Source: RACS-047 sp031553855
Lineage (GTDB): Bacteria; Bacillota; Clostridia; Christensenellales; Pumilibacteraceae
Direction: 5' to 3'
NCBI GenBank assembly: GCA_031553855.1
Contig: JAVBKW010000025.1
Span: 1-64,000 of the forward strand
Length of the DNA: 64,000 nt
The notes beneath the pieces are model-generated. The model saw only the letters and a list, made by a program, of their open reading frames with translations. It had not been told where the DNA came from and searched no databases. The position numbers were made by a program, and so were the translations under genes. Each line of letters starts with the position of its first letter. Positions within the stretch are counted from its first letter, which is position 1. Shown one piece after another: positions 1-7,984 of this stretch.

Positions 1-849
1 AACCGCGAGCGTTCCGGGGCCTGAATGCGTTCCGACTACTAGATCCACGTAATTCACATAGAACCCTTTCACGTTCACCTTTTCTTTGATCTTCTGCATT
101 ATAAATTCAACGTCCTCGATGCAGTCGCCGTGAGAGATAAAAATAGTCTGTTCTTCCGCTTTGACTATGGTTTCGGCGAGGCGGTTTACGATATTGCACA
201 GCGACGCTTTGCGCCCGAAAACCTTGCCGACGGGTGTGAGATGGCCGGAATTATTAACGTTAAGCACAGGCTTGATATTGAGCGTGTTTGCCAGAAGGTA
301 CGCGCTTTTTTTAACGCGCCCGCCTTTATAAAGATAGGAGAGGGTATCGACGGTAAACAGATGGCACAGCTTCATTTTATTGTCTTGCACCCAGTCGTAG
401 GCGGCGATAATGTCGAGACCTTTTTCTTCGCGCAGTTTTGCTAACGTTGCAACGAGCAGGCCCTGTCCCAGCGATGCGCTCACCGAGTCTACCGCGTACA
501 TTCTGCGCTGCGGATATTTTCCCTTCATTTGCTGCAGTACGCTCTCAACGACCGAAAAGCTTGCCGAAAGCCCTGAAGAAAAGCCGACGTAAATGAAGTC
601 CTTTCCGCTCTTTAAAACCTCCTCAAAAACCTCTTCGCACGATACGGCCGTAATGCACGACGTACTCATGGGCCTTTTTGCGCGCATAAGGTCGTAGCAG
701 CTTTTTAAATCGGTCTCCTCGTCCTTTGAATAGCTCAGCTTTTCAACTCCGTCAACGATATAGATCAAAGGAATAATATGCAGATTATGCTTTTCTATTA
801 AATCTTTCCCTAAATTACAGCATGAATCGGTTATAATTTCAAAACTCAT
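1..849 (-). CDS. DegV family fatty-acid-binding protein (3' end cut by window)
   Basis: The reverse strand is open from an ATG at 849 to the window edge, about 283 codons with no stop, so the C-terminus is missing. The start MSFEIITDSCCNL, the middle FIYVGFSSGLSASF, TLSYLYKGGRVKKSA and the edge motif HSGPGTLAV are the usual DegV landmarks; the family binds a fatty acid and in Bacillota feeds the FakA/FakB fatty acid kinase. A GGAGG ribosome site lies just upstream of the ATG. It is transcribed away from the regulator at 1086. Family is clear; the bound lipid and the partner kinase cannot be seen. Confidence 0.9.
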   Translation of the reverse strand, partial: MSFEIITDSCCNLGKDLIEKHNLHIIPLIYIVDGVEKLSYSKDEETDLKSCYDLMRAKRPMSTSCITAVSCEEVFEEVLKSGKDFIYVGFSSGLSASFSVVESVLQQMKGKYPQRRMYAVDSVSASLGQGLLVATLAKLREEKGLDIIAAYDWVQDNKMKLCHLFTVDTLSYLYKGGRVKKSAYLLANTLNIKPVLNVNNSGHLTPVGKVFGRKASLCNIVNRLAETIVKAEEQTIFISHGDCIEDVEFIMQKIKEKVNVKGFYVNYVDLVVGTHSGPGTLAV

Positions 850-906
850 TTTATTAAACCTCCGGATTGTGTTATGTTTAAAATTATTGCCTAAAAGTAT
901 GAAAAT

Positions 907-935
907 ATATTAAAACAAACAAAACAAAAATTCAA
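907..935 (-). promoter_or_regulatory. Promoter of the DegV gene
   Basis: On the reverse strand TTGAAT (930-935) and TAATAT (907-912) are separated by 17 bases. It points into the degV-like gene at 849. Confidence 0.5.
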
Positions 936-1048
936 GCGCAAAAAGCCGTTTTTTACTCTATAGTTTTTAATTGCCGCTCTACGTATTAAACTGGGGCGGT
1001 AGAGTCTGCACTTGCGTCATTCTACTGTCGGTAGAGTGGCCTTTTTAC

Positions 1049-1077
1049 TTGATTTTCTGAAGTTTTAATGTTATAAT
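1049..1077 (+). promoter_or_regulatory. Promoter with leaderless geometry, XRE regulator
   Basis: TTGATT (1049-1054), 17-base spacer, TATAAT (1072-1077). Only 8 bases separate the -10 box from the ATG at 1086, so transcription would begin about at the start codon. The upstream stretch 978-1040 repeats the word GGTAGAGT and its complement (CTCTAC at about 978, GGTAGAGT at about 998 and 1030), which may be operator half-sites. I see nothing else in 850-1085. Confidence 0.6.
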
Positions 1078-1085
1078 GCAAGCAA

Positions 1086-1691
1086 ATGGAAGAATTAAAG
1101 GACATCATCGCAAATAATTTAACGGAATACCGCAAGGCAAAAGGAATGACGCAGCTCGACGTTGCCGGCGCCTTAAACTACTCGGATAAAGCCGTTTCTA
1201 AATGGGAAAGGGGCGAGTCTTTTCCCGATATCACGGTATTGAAACAATTGGCCGACCTCTACGGAGTAACGGTGGACGATTTTTTGCAAAAGGAACGCAA
1301 AGAGCCGCACCGTCAGTCTAAAATCGGCAAGCTGCTGCGGCGGCATAAGCTTATTATTCCCTTTTTGTCGGCGGGGCTTGTATGGCTTGTCGCTACGGTA
1401 GTATTCGTATTCCTGACTATTTTTCAAGTCGATTTTAAAAATTGGCTTGCGTTTATGTACGCGGTGCCGTGTTCGCTTATAGTCCTGCTTGTTTTCAACG
1501 CTATTTGGGGCGATAAAATACTCTCGTCCATACTCGTTTCCGCGCTTGTTTGGACGGTGATTTTATCGATAACACTTTCTCTTGTATGGTTCGACGGGAT
1601 ATGGATGCTGATGCTCATCGGCATTCCGCTTCAGATTTTAGTAATATTGTGGTATGTTATGCGCATAAGACGAGCAAGAGAAAAGGGTTAA
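1086..1691 (+). CDS. XRE-family HTH regulator with membrane C-terminus
   Basis: 201 residues. Residues 5-65 form a Cro/CI-type helix-turn-helix (LTEYRKAKGMTQLDVAGAL, then SDKAVSKWERGESFPD), a DNA-binding class typical of small Clostridia regulators. After a basic linker, residues 85-195 contain four hydrophobic segments, so the protein is probably membrane-tethered. Such XRE-membrane proteins often sense envelope state, but no ligand can be inferred. The gene stands alone between divergent degV and the downstream kinase. No ribosome site precedes the ATG, in line with the leaderless promoter. Confidence 0.8.
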   Translation: MEELKDIIANNLTEYRKAKGMTQLDVAGALNYSDKAVSKWERGESFPDITVLKQLADLYGVTVDDFLQKERKEPHRQSKIGKLLRRHKLIIPFLSAGLVWLVATVVFVFLTIFQVDFKNWLAFMYAVPCSLIVLLVFNAIWGDKILSSILVSALVWTVILSITLSLVWFDGIWMLMLIGIPLQILVILWYVMRIRRAREKG

Positions 1692-1784
1692 AATGCGGCG
1701 GCTCTTAAAATACTTCCCTTAAAATATAATCAATTCCAATCACAGTCTTGTAAAATCACTATAGTTTATACAGGAGAAGAATTT

Positions 1785-2678
1785 ATGCAGTTTGACGTTG
1801 AATTAGTCGGAAAGATCGGCTCTATGGCTCTGATAGATAAGGAGCATAACGATATCGACTATAATAAATTTGCCCGTCTGGGCCGCCAGCTTAAACCGGG
1901 AATGATCTGGATTTCTTCGGGCGCGACGGAGATTGGCCGGCTTGACTATATCAGGCGGTTCGGCAGGGAGCTTGAGGGCAATATCGACGACATCAAAACA
2001 GATTATGCCGCTCAAGGCCAGACTATCCTTATGCAGACCTACCGCAATTTTATCGATTCAAATTACAGCGTAAGGCAGGTGCTTGTCGAGCATCAGCATT
2101 TTAACGACGCGCAAAAGCGCGAGCATATCAAAAACCTGCTGCTGCGTGCGGCAAGCCAGAAAGCGATCCCCGTTATCAACTACAACGACGCGGTCTCATA
2201 TGAAGAAAACCGCAAAATGGAAATACAAAAAATCATTTCCAAAAACGGTTCCGCGGTAGAGCTTGTCGATAACGACGAAACCGCCAGCCAGATAGCGTGC
2301 CTTGTAAAAGCGCGTATCTTAGTTATCCTTACGGGCTTGGAAGGCATTTTAAAGGACGTAAACGACCCTAAAAGCCTTATACGCAATATTTCCGGAGCGA
2401 GTGCCGAAGAGGTCATACAAAATATAGACGAAACTAAAAAGCTCTGTTACGGAGCCTCGCGCGCGGGCGCAAACGGGGCGGGGGCAAAGCTCGAATACAT
2501 CAAGCCCTGTATCAGGCAGGGCACGATAGTTTATATCGCGTCTGCAAAATACGACCTTAAGGATATAGTAAACGACACCGCTCCCAGCACTAAAATCAGC
2601 CTCGACTCCGCAAAAAGCGGCAGCACAATCTTTTTAATGGAGCCTGAATCGGACTATGAAAGAAGACTGTTAAAATAG
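1785..2678 (+). CDS. Amino-acid kinase, glutamate 5-kinase-like
   Basis: 297 residues with the amino-acid-kinase fold: K-x-G-S near residue 10 (GKIGSMAL), the SSGA loop near 45 (WISSGATEIG), QVLVEHQHFNDAQKREHIKN near 100, PVINYNDAVSYEE, DNDETASQIACLVKA and the GANGAGAKLE nucleotide loop near 230. These match glutamate 5-kinase (ProB), which phosphorylates glutamate for proline synthesis. The C-terminal PUA domain of long ProB forms is absent, and no proA (glutamyl phosphate reductase) is adjacent, so the substrate stays uncertain. A GGAG site precedes the ATG. Confidence 0.65.
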   Translation: MQFDVELVGKIGSMALIDKEHNDIDYNKFARLGRQLKPGMIWISSGATEIGRLDYIRRFGRELEGNIDDIKTDYAAQGQTILMQTYRNFIDSNYSVRQVLVEHQHFNDAQKREHIKNLLLRAASQKAIPVINYNDAVSYEENRKMEIQKIISKNGSAVELVDNDETASQIACLVKARILVILTGLEGILKDVNDPKSLIRNISGASAEEVIQNIDETKKLCYGASRAGANGAGAKLEYIKPCIRQGTIVYIASAKYDLKDIVNDTAPSTKISLDSAKSGSTIFLMEPESDYERRLLK

Positions 2679-2703
2679 AGCAGCCGTAAAGAGTTTTAAA
2701 AAC

Positions 2704-2744
2704 AAAAAACCTTCTGCAATTGTAAGAAATCAGAAGGTTTTTTT
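2704..2744 (+). terminator. Rho-independent terminator, probably bidirectional
   Basis: AAAAAACCTTCTG pairs with CAGAAGGTTTTTT around a 14-base loop. It has a T-run on one side and an A-run on the other, and sits between the convergent kinase and lgt genes. Confidence 0.85.
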
Positions 2745-2788
2745 GGTTCTATGTTTTCCTTAAAAATACTTATTCACATTCTTGTTAA

Positions 2789-3628
2789 CTACTTTTCGTT
2801 TTCTGTTTCGGCTGTTTCGTCGGCATTTTCCGTTTGCTCCGGCGCGCTTACAACGGGTATTTCTTTGTAAAACGGACGCTTTTTAAAGTACAGCACATAA
2901 ACGGCTAAGGCGGCAACGACGGCGAGCAATACTATAGATTGAAATTGGGAGGGGGAAAGTCCCGGAATAAAAGTTCCTCTTTCGTCGCCTCGGTAGTATT
3001 CAATAATAAAGCGGAAAACCGCATAGGCGAAGCCGTAGATTATAAGCAGGATATTTTGTTTTTTAAATTTGAATAAAAGCAGCATAAGTACGCCGAAAAG
3101 CGCGAGCAAAAACAATGCTTCATAAAGGTTTGTGGGTATGACCTTAGGCGCCCTTACGCCGTGCGTATGAAAATGTATTCCGTGCTCAGACTCTGTTCCG
3201 TAGCAGCAGCCCGCGCAGAAACAGCCGAATCTGCCGAACATATGGCCGAGTACTATGCAGGGCGCGGCAAGGTTGGCGATCGTCCAAAATTCATTCTTCA
3301 CCTCGCGGCTGCCTTTAAATAAGGTTAAAAGGATAAACGTGGCCGCGCCGCCGATAAGCCCGCCGAAAAAGGTGATCCCTTCCCATTTGAACGGTTTCTT
3401 GTTTACGAGATAATCAATATAATTGTACATCTGCTGGAACAAGAACGCGCACACAAGCCCGACGGCAATGGAAATTAGCGCGACGGTCGAATAGAAGTTA
3501 TAAGGCTTGTCGGCAATTTTGAATTTTGCGCACAAAAACTTAAAGAGCAGTACCGCCGCAAAAATACCGACGATAACAAGTATGTAGAACATATCTAAAA
3601 ATTCAACGCCGAAAAGAGAAGGATACAT
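2789..3628 (-). CDS. lgt: Prolipoprotein diacylglyceryl transferase
   Basis: 279 residues and about seven membrane segments. Lgt transfers diacylglycerol from phosphatidylglycerol to the lipobox cysteine of prelipoproteins. The signature loop is present near residue 128 (GHMFGRFGCFCAGCCYG), followed by PTNLYEALF and the late RFIIEYYRGDERG block, all typical of Lgt. The C-terminal 30 residues are a soluble Glu/Thr-rich tail. A substrate is visible in this window: the lipoprotein at 20508. A GGAG site lies upstream of the ATG. Confidence 0.88.
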   Translation of the reverse strand: MYPSLFGVEFLDMFYILVIVGIFAAVLLFKFLCAKFKIADKPYNFYSTVALISIAVGLVCAFLFQQMYNYIDYLVNKKPFKWEGITFFGGLIGGAATFILLTLFKGSREVKNEFWTIANLAAPCIVLGHMFGRFGCFCAGCCYGTESEHGIHFHTHGVRAPKVIPTNLYEALFLLALFGVLMLLLFKFKKQNILLIIYGFAYAVFRFIIEYYRGDERGTFIPGLSPSQFQSIVLLAVVAALAVYVLYFKKRPFYKEIPVVSAPEQTENADETAETENEK

Positions 3629-3661
3629 ATCTTTTTTTCTCCAAAAGTTACAATTATGAAC

Positions 3662-3690
3662 AGTTTAGCATAAAAACATATGAATGTCAA
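3662..3690 (-). promoter_or_regulatory. Promoter of lgt
   Basis: On the reverse strand TTGACA (3685-3690), 17-base spacer, TAAACT (3662-3667), about 34 bases before the lgt start codon. Confidence 0.65.
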
Positions 3691-3714
3691 ATATTCCGCT
3701 TTGACGGCAAATTA

Positions 3715-3743
3715 TTGACTTAAACCATAAAAAACAATATAAT
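3715..3743 (+). promoter_or_regulatory. Promoter of the acetyltransferase gene
   Basis: TTGACT (3715-3720), 17-base spacer, TATAAT (3738-3743), divergent from the lgt promoter. Confidence 0.65.
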
Positions 3744-3830
3744 AATAACCAGAATAATAAAATAAAAAGACTTAATATCAAAATACCCACTGAGGTACTT
3801 TTTGTGACAAATGGAGGAATGATTATTATT

Positions 3831-4448
3831 ATGACGGAAGAGGAAAAACTCTTAGCGGGTAAAATGTATTATCCCGGCGATGAAAAGCTGTGTGAGCAAA
3901 GGGCAAAAGCTCATAAATTGTGCAAAAAATATAACGACTTGTATGAGGACGAAACGGATGAGCGGAATAAAATCGTTGAAGAGCTGTTCCCGCACAGAAA
4001 AGCAAATTTTTATGTGCAAGGCCCGATTTTTTTCGACTTTGGCTCTCATACGTTTTTCGGCGAAAATTTTTACGCGAACGTCAATCTTGTCGTGTTGGAC
4101 GACGGCCCGGTAACGATTGGCGATAACGTGTTTTTAGGCCCGAATAATTCGCTCCTTACTGCTATCCATCCTCTTCTCTTTAAGGAAAGGAATCCTGTTT
4201 TGCAGCCCGACGGGTCGATGTTCGGCTATGAATACGCCAAGCCCATTAAAATCGGCGATAACACGTGGCTAGCCGGCAACGTTACGGTTTTAGGCGGCGT
4301 AACTATCGGCAGCGGCTGCGTTATAGGCGCGGGAAGCGTCGTCACAAAAGATATTCCCGATGACTGCTTTGCCGCGGGCAATCCGTGCAGAGTAATCAGG
4401 AAAATCACCGAAACTGATTCCGTCAAACTGAAAAAAGAGCTTATGTAA
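3831..4448 (+). CDS. Maltose/galactoside O-acetyltransferase-like protein
   Basis: 205 residues from the chosen ATG at 3831; an upstream in-frame GTG (3804) and ATG (3819) exist, but GGAGGA at 3813-3818 is best spaced for 3831 and family members begin MTEKEKMLAG. The protein is a left-handed beta-helix acyltransferase (hexapeptide repeats such as IGDNVFLGPN and IGSGCVIGAGSVVTKDIP) with the catalytic histidine in TAIHPL. The family moves acetyl from acetyl-CoA to sugars such as maltose or galactosides; the real acceptor here is unknown. It is monocistronic with its own terminator. Confidence 0.88.
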   Translation: MTEEEKLLAGKMYYPGDEKLCEQRAKAHKLCKKYNDLYEDETDERNKIVEELFPHRKANFYVQGPIFFDFGSHTFFGENFYANVNLVVLDDGPVTIGDNVFLGPNNSLLTAIHPLLFKERNPVLQPDGSMFGYEYAKPIKIGDNTWLAGNVTVLGGVTIGSGCVIGAGSVVTKDIPDDCFAAGNPCRVIRKITETDSVKLKKELM

Positions 4449-4459
4449 AACTCAAATTA

Positions 4460-4510
4460 AAAGGTATTAAATCTATGCGGCAAAACGCGTGCTTTAATAC
4501 CTTTTATTTT
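4460..4510 (+). terminator. Rho-independent terminator
   Basis: AAAGGTATTAAA (4460-4471) pairs perfectly with TTTAATACCTTT (4493-4504), followed by TATTTT, just after the acetyltransferase stop. Confidence 0.85.
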
Positions 4511-4595
4511 TGCGCTTTATTATTTAATCTTTAAAAACGTCCGGAAAATTTCCGAAAAAATGCAGAAAATGTCCGCTCCGGTTTATTCCATTTAA

Positions 4596-4624
4596 TTGAC
4601 TAAAGTGCAAAATTTTGCTATAAT
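4596..4624 (+). promoter_or_regulatory. Promoter with leaderless geometry, hisH
   Basis: TTGACT (4596-4601), 17-base spacer, TATAAT (4619-4624). The hisH ATG at 4633 is only 8 bases after the -10 box, and no ribosome site precedes it. Confidence 0.7.
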
Positions 4625-4632
4625 TTGACGGT

Positions 4633-5253
4633 ATGATAGCAATAGCGGATTACGGTGCGGGAAACATCCGGTCCGTAGCAAATGTAATGGAGAAATCCGG
4701 CGTCGATTATGTGCTGACTAAGAAACCGTCGACACTTTTTAAGGCCGACGGTATTATTTTGCCCGGAGTCGGCTCTTTCGGGCCCGCTATGAGGGCGCTT
4801 TCGCTGAGCGGCCTGAAAACCGCGCTTTGCGAGGCGGCAAATAAAGGCGTGCCTCTGCTCGGAATTTGTTTAGGGCTGCAAATGCTGATGGACGGCAGCG
4901 AGGAAGGCGGCGGAGAGAAAGGATTAGGATTGATCAAAGGCCGCGTGACTAAGCTTAAATGCGGCTCTAAAAAACTTCCCCACATCGGCTGGACAAGCCT
5001 TGAAAGCTATAGCGGCAAATTGTTTAAGGGCGAAAACGCAAATCAATTCTATTACTTCGTTCACTCCTACGGCGCGCATCCGGACGATAATAAAACGCTT
5101 GTTAACGCCGCGTGCTACGGCGAAAGCTTTGCCGCATATGTTGAAAAAGGCAATATCTTCGGTTGTCAGTTTCATCCGGAAAAGTCGGGCGCGGCGGGGT
5201 ATGAGATAATACGCAGCTTTTTAGAGCTTTGCGGCGAGGAAGTAAATCGGTAG
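4633..5253 (+). CDS. hisH: Imidazole glycerol phosphate synthase, glutaminase subunit
   Basis: 206 residues, a class I glutamine amidotransferase. It releases ammonia from glutamine and channels it to HisF, where PRFAR becomes IGP and AICAR in histidine synthesis. Visible motifs are DYGAGNIRSV at the start, the nucleophile loop GICLGLQMLM near residue 80, and the His/Glu pair in QFHPEKSG near 180. hisF follows 62 bases downstream. Other his genes are absent from the window, so the pair is separated from the rest of the pathway. Confidence 0.93.
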   Translation: MIAIADYGAGNIRSVANVMEKSGVDYVLTKKPSTLFKADGIILPGVGSFGPAMRALSLSGLKTALCEAANKGVPLLGICLGLQMLMDGSEEGGGEKGLGLIKGRVTKLKCGSKKLPHIGWTSLESYSGKLFKGENANQFYYFVHSYGAHPDDNKTLVNAACYGESFAAYVEKGNIFGCQFHPEKSGAAGYEIIRSFLELCGEEVNR

Positions 5254-5315
5254 TTTTTAATATTTAAAAATTACGCGCCGGTTATAAAGCCGGTAGCAGG
5301 CAAAAGGAGTAACAA

Positions 5316-6068
5316 ATGAATGCGAAACGAATAATCCCGTGCCTTGACGTCAAGGACGGCAGGATAGTAAAGGGTATCAATTTTGAGCAGCTTATCGATG
5401 CGGGCGACCCTGTCGTGAACGCTATGCTGTACGAAAAAGAGGGCGCGGACGAAATAACTTTTTTAGATATCACCGCGACTGTCAATAATAATAATACCGT
5501 TGCCGATATGGTGCGCAGAGTTGCGGAAAACGTTTTTATACCTCTTACAGTCGGCGGCGGGATCCGTTCAAAAGAAGACGCGAAAAACATCCTGAGATCC
5601 GGCGCGGATAAAATTTCTATCAACTCCGCGGCGATCTTGCGCCCGGAGCTTATCAGCGAATGCGCCGATGCGCTCGGCAGCCAATGCGTGGTAATAGCTA
5701 TCGACGCCAAAAAGAACGGCGGACGCTACGACGTGTACAGAAGCGGCGGCAGAGTCAACGCGCAGCTCGACGCGGTCGAATGGGCGGTGCGCGCCGAAAA
5801 ATTAGGAGCGGGTGAGATACTGCTGACCAGTATCGATTGCGACGGGATGAAGAGCGGCTACGACCTCGACATCACAAGGCGCATTGCCGACGCTGTAAAA
5901 ATCCCCGTTATCGCCTCCGGCGGCGCGGGCAAAAAAGAACACTTTTTAGAGGCTTTCACTCTAGGCGGCGCGGACGCGGCCCTTGCGGCGTCGCTGTTTC
6001 ATTATAAAGAAATCAATATCGGAGAGCTTAAGGAATATTTAAGAGCAAACGGGATTCCGATGAGATAA
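5316..6068 (+). CDS. hisF: Imidazole glycerol phosphate synthase, cyclase subunit
   Basis: 250 residues, a TIM barrel of normal length. The first catalytic Asp is in IPCLDVKDGR and the second in LTSIDCDGMKSGYD; the phosphate-binding loops VGGGIRS and ASGGAGK are present. It forms the cyclase partner of HisH. In the second strand the usual FLDITAS is followed by an unusual Asn-rich stretch (TVNNNNT). An AGGAG site lies at about 5304. hisF and hisH probably form one transcript that may run into gatC. Confidence 0.93.
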   Translation: MNAKRIIPCLDVKDGRIVKGINFEQLIDAGDPVVNAMLYEKEGADEITFLDITATVNNNNTVADMVRRVAENVFIPLTVGGGIRSKEDAKNILRSGADKISINSAAILRPELISECADALGSQCVVIAIDAKKNGGRYDVYRSGGRVNAQLDAVEWAVRAEKLGAGEILLTSIDCDGMKSGYDLDITRRIADAVKIPVIASGGAGKKEHFLEAFTLGGADAALAASLFHYKEINIGELKEYLRANGIPMR

Positions 6069-6130
6069 AAACGGTAAAAGGCATTACTATAAAAGAATTT
6101 ATAGTACGATACAGGAGGTCATAAGTATAT

Positions 6131-6421
6131 ATGAAACCGGTAGACAGAAAGGAAGTTGACCATATCGCGCTGTTGTCGCGCCTAAGGTTCACAGACGCGG
6201 AAAAAGACGAAATGGCGCAGCATTTAACAAATGTTTTAGGCCATTTTAAAACCCTCGATAAAGTCGAAACAGAGGGTGTTGCCCCTATGGCGCATCTTTT
6301 GAATAAAGTTAACGTATTAAGAAAAGACGAAGCTTTCGTTATAACGGCGCGGGAGGTTCTTTTGCAAAACGCGCCGGATGCGGACGAGGAGTGTTATATA
6401 GTCCCCAAGGTTTTGGACTAA
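6131..6421 (+). CDS. gatC: Asp/Glu-tRNA amidotransferase subunit C
   Basis: 96 residues, the small belt subunit that holds GatA and GatB together. Typical features are the start DRKEVDHIALLSRLRFTDAE, the central HFKTLDKVETEGVAPM, and LRKDEAF. A strong AGGAGG site lies at about 6113. The amidotransferase converts Glu-tRNA(Gln), and often Asp-tRNA(Asn), to the amide form. It is followed after 114 bases by gatA and gatB. Confidence 0.9.
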   Translation: MKPVDRKEVDHIALLSRLRFTDAEKDEMAQHLTNVLGHFKTLDKVETEGVAPMAHLLNKVNVLRKDEAFVITAREVLLQNAPDADEECYIVPKVLD

Positions 6422-6535
6422 AACGCCGCCGCAATACGGGTTGTTTTTGCCTCATCAGGGCAAAAGGAATCGCAACTGCTGTGCGAGGCAGACTTTAAAC
6501 TTTGCAATCAAGAGGAGAAGATCAGGTAAAAATTT

Positions 6536-7984
6536 ATGAGCGATTTGAATAAAATGACGCTGACAGAATGCGCGTCGGCGATAAAAACAAAAAAGGTTTC
6601 AAGTACGGAAGTCACAAAAGCGTGCCTTGAGCAGATAAAGAAAGATAAGGATTTAAATAATTTTATCACGGTTTGCGAAAAGGAAGCTTTGTTAAAGGCG
6701 GCCGAAGTTGATAAACGCATAGTTGCCGGTGAAACTGTCGGCGCGCTTGCGGGAGTGCCCGTTGCTATTAAGGATCTGATTTCCACAAAAGGGATCCGCA
6801 CGACATGCGCGGCTAAATTTTTGGAAAACTATGTTCCGCCGTTCGATGCGACAGTCGTTTCCGCTTTAAAAGATGCGGATGCGGTTATAATCGGCAAAAA
6901 TAATATGGACGAGTTTGCCGCAGGCTCGGCAAATGAAAACTCATATTTCGGCGCGGTACGCAACGTGCATAACACAAACTGCGCTCCGGGCGGATCCAGC
7001 GGCGGCAGCGCGAACTGCGTCGCCGCCCTAGAGGCTTTCGCGTCTTTAGGCTCCGATACGGGCGGCAGTATCCGCCAGCCCTCGTCCCATTGCGGAGTTG
7101 TAGGGTTAAAGCCGACCTACTCGCTCGTCAGCCGCTACGGCGCGGTCGCGTTCGCGTCATCTTTCGATCAGATAGGGCCTATCGCAAGAACGGTCAAGGA
7201 TACGGCGGCACTTTTAAACGTCATCGCTTTTAAGGACAAAAAAGATTCTACCTCCAGCGAAAGAACCGTAAAGGATTATATGGATTTTAACGGCTCTGTT
7301 AAGGGTTTAAAGATCGGAATTGCAAGAGAGTTCTTCTCTGAGGGCTTAAACGGGGACGTAAAGGCTGTTGTAATGAAAGCCGTACAAACACTCTCCTCGC
7401 TCGGAGCCGTCTCTACGGACGTGCATTTTAAAAATTTTGAAGCGTGTATCGCAACATATTACGTGCTTTCAAGCGCAGAGGCGGCAAGTAATTTTGCGCG
7501 CTTCGACGGCATTAAATATGGCTACAAAGCCGAAGCAAAAGATATAAAGGACATCTACGACCTGTACTATGCCACGCGTACTACCGGTTTTGGCGACGAA
7601 GTCAAACGCCGCATAATGATGGGCAATTACGTCCTCTCAAGCGGCTACTACGACGCCTACTATAAAAAAGCCTGCAAGGTGCGCACGCTTATTAAAAACG
7701 AATTTGACGAAATGTTTAAAACCTGCGATATCATAATCGCGCCTACCGCGCCCGAAACCGCGCCTAAGCTTGGGCGTAAAACGGCCGACCATTCGCTTGT
7801 GTATCTGGCGGACTGCTATACGGTTCCCGTAAACCTTGCGGGCTTACCGGCTATATCCGTCCCCGCGGGCAAGGACAAAAACGGTATGCCCATCGGCGTA
7901 CAGCTTATAGGCAAGGCGTTCGGCGAAACGGATATTTTAAACGCCGCTTATGCGCTTGAAACTGCTTTAGGGGGGAACAAATAA
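6536..7984 (+). CDS. gatA: Asp/Glu-tRNA amidotransferase subunit A
   Basis: 482 residues, an amidase-signature enzyme that hydrolyses glutamine and supplies ammonia to GatB. The Ser-cisSer-Lys triad is visible: Lys in VAIKDLISTKG near residue 78 and the serines in APGGSSGGSAN and GSDTGGSIRQPSS near 155-180. The length is normal. Its stop overlaps the gatB start (TAATG), indicating translational coupling. The ATG at 6536 has a weak AGG about 10 bases upstream. Confidence 0.95.
   Translation: MSDLNKMTLTECASAIKTKKVSSTEVTKACLEQIKKDKDLNNFITVCEKEALLKAAEVDKRIVAGETVGALAGVPVAIKDLISTKGIRTTCAAKFLENYVPPFDATVVSALKDADAVIIGKNNMDEFAAGSANENSYFGAVRNVHNTNCAPGGSSGGSANCVAALEAFASLGSDTGGSIRQPSSHCGVVGLKPTYSLVSRYGAVAFASSFDQIGPIARTVKDTAALLNVIAFKDKKDSTSSERTVKDYMDFNGSVKGLKIGIAREFFSEGLNGDVKAVVMKAVQTLSSLGAVSTDVHFKNFEACIATYYVLSSAEAASNFARFDGIKYGYKAEAKDIKDIYDLYYATRTTGFGDEVKRRIMMGNYVLSSGYYDAYYKKACKVRTLIKNEFDEMFKTCDIIIAPTAPETAPKLGRKTADHSLVYLADCYTVPVNLAGLPAISVPAGKDKNGMPIGVQLIGKAFGETDILNAAYALETALGGNK

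Noticed and set aside
1785..2678. Aspartokinase or uridylate kinase
   Set aside because: The order of motifs (SSGA, VLVEHQHFND, PVINYNDAV, DNDETAS) fits glutamate 5-kinase better.
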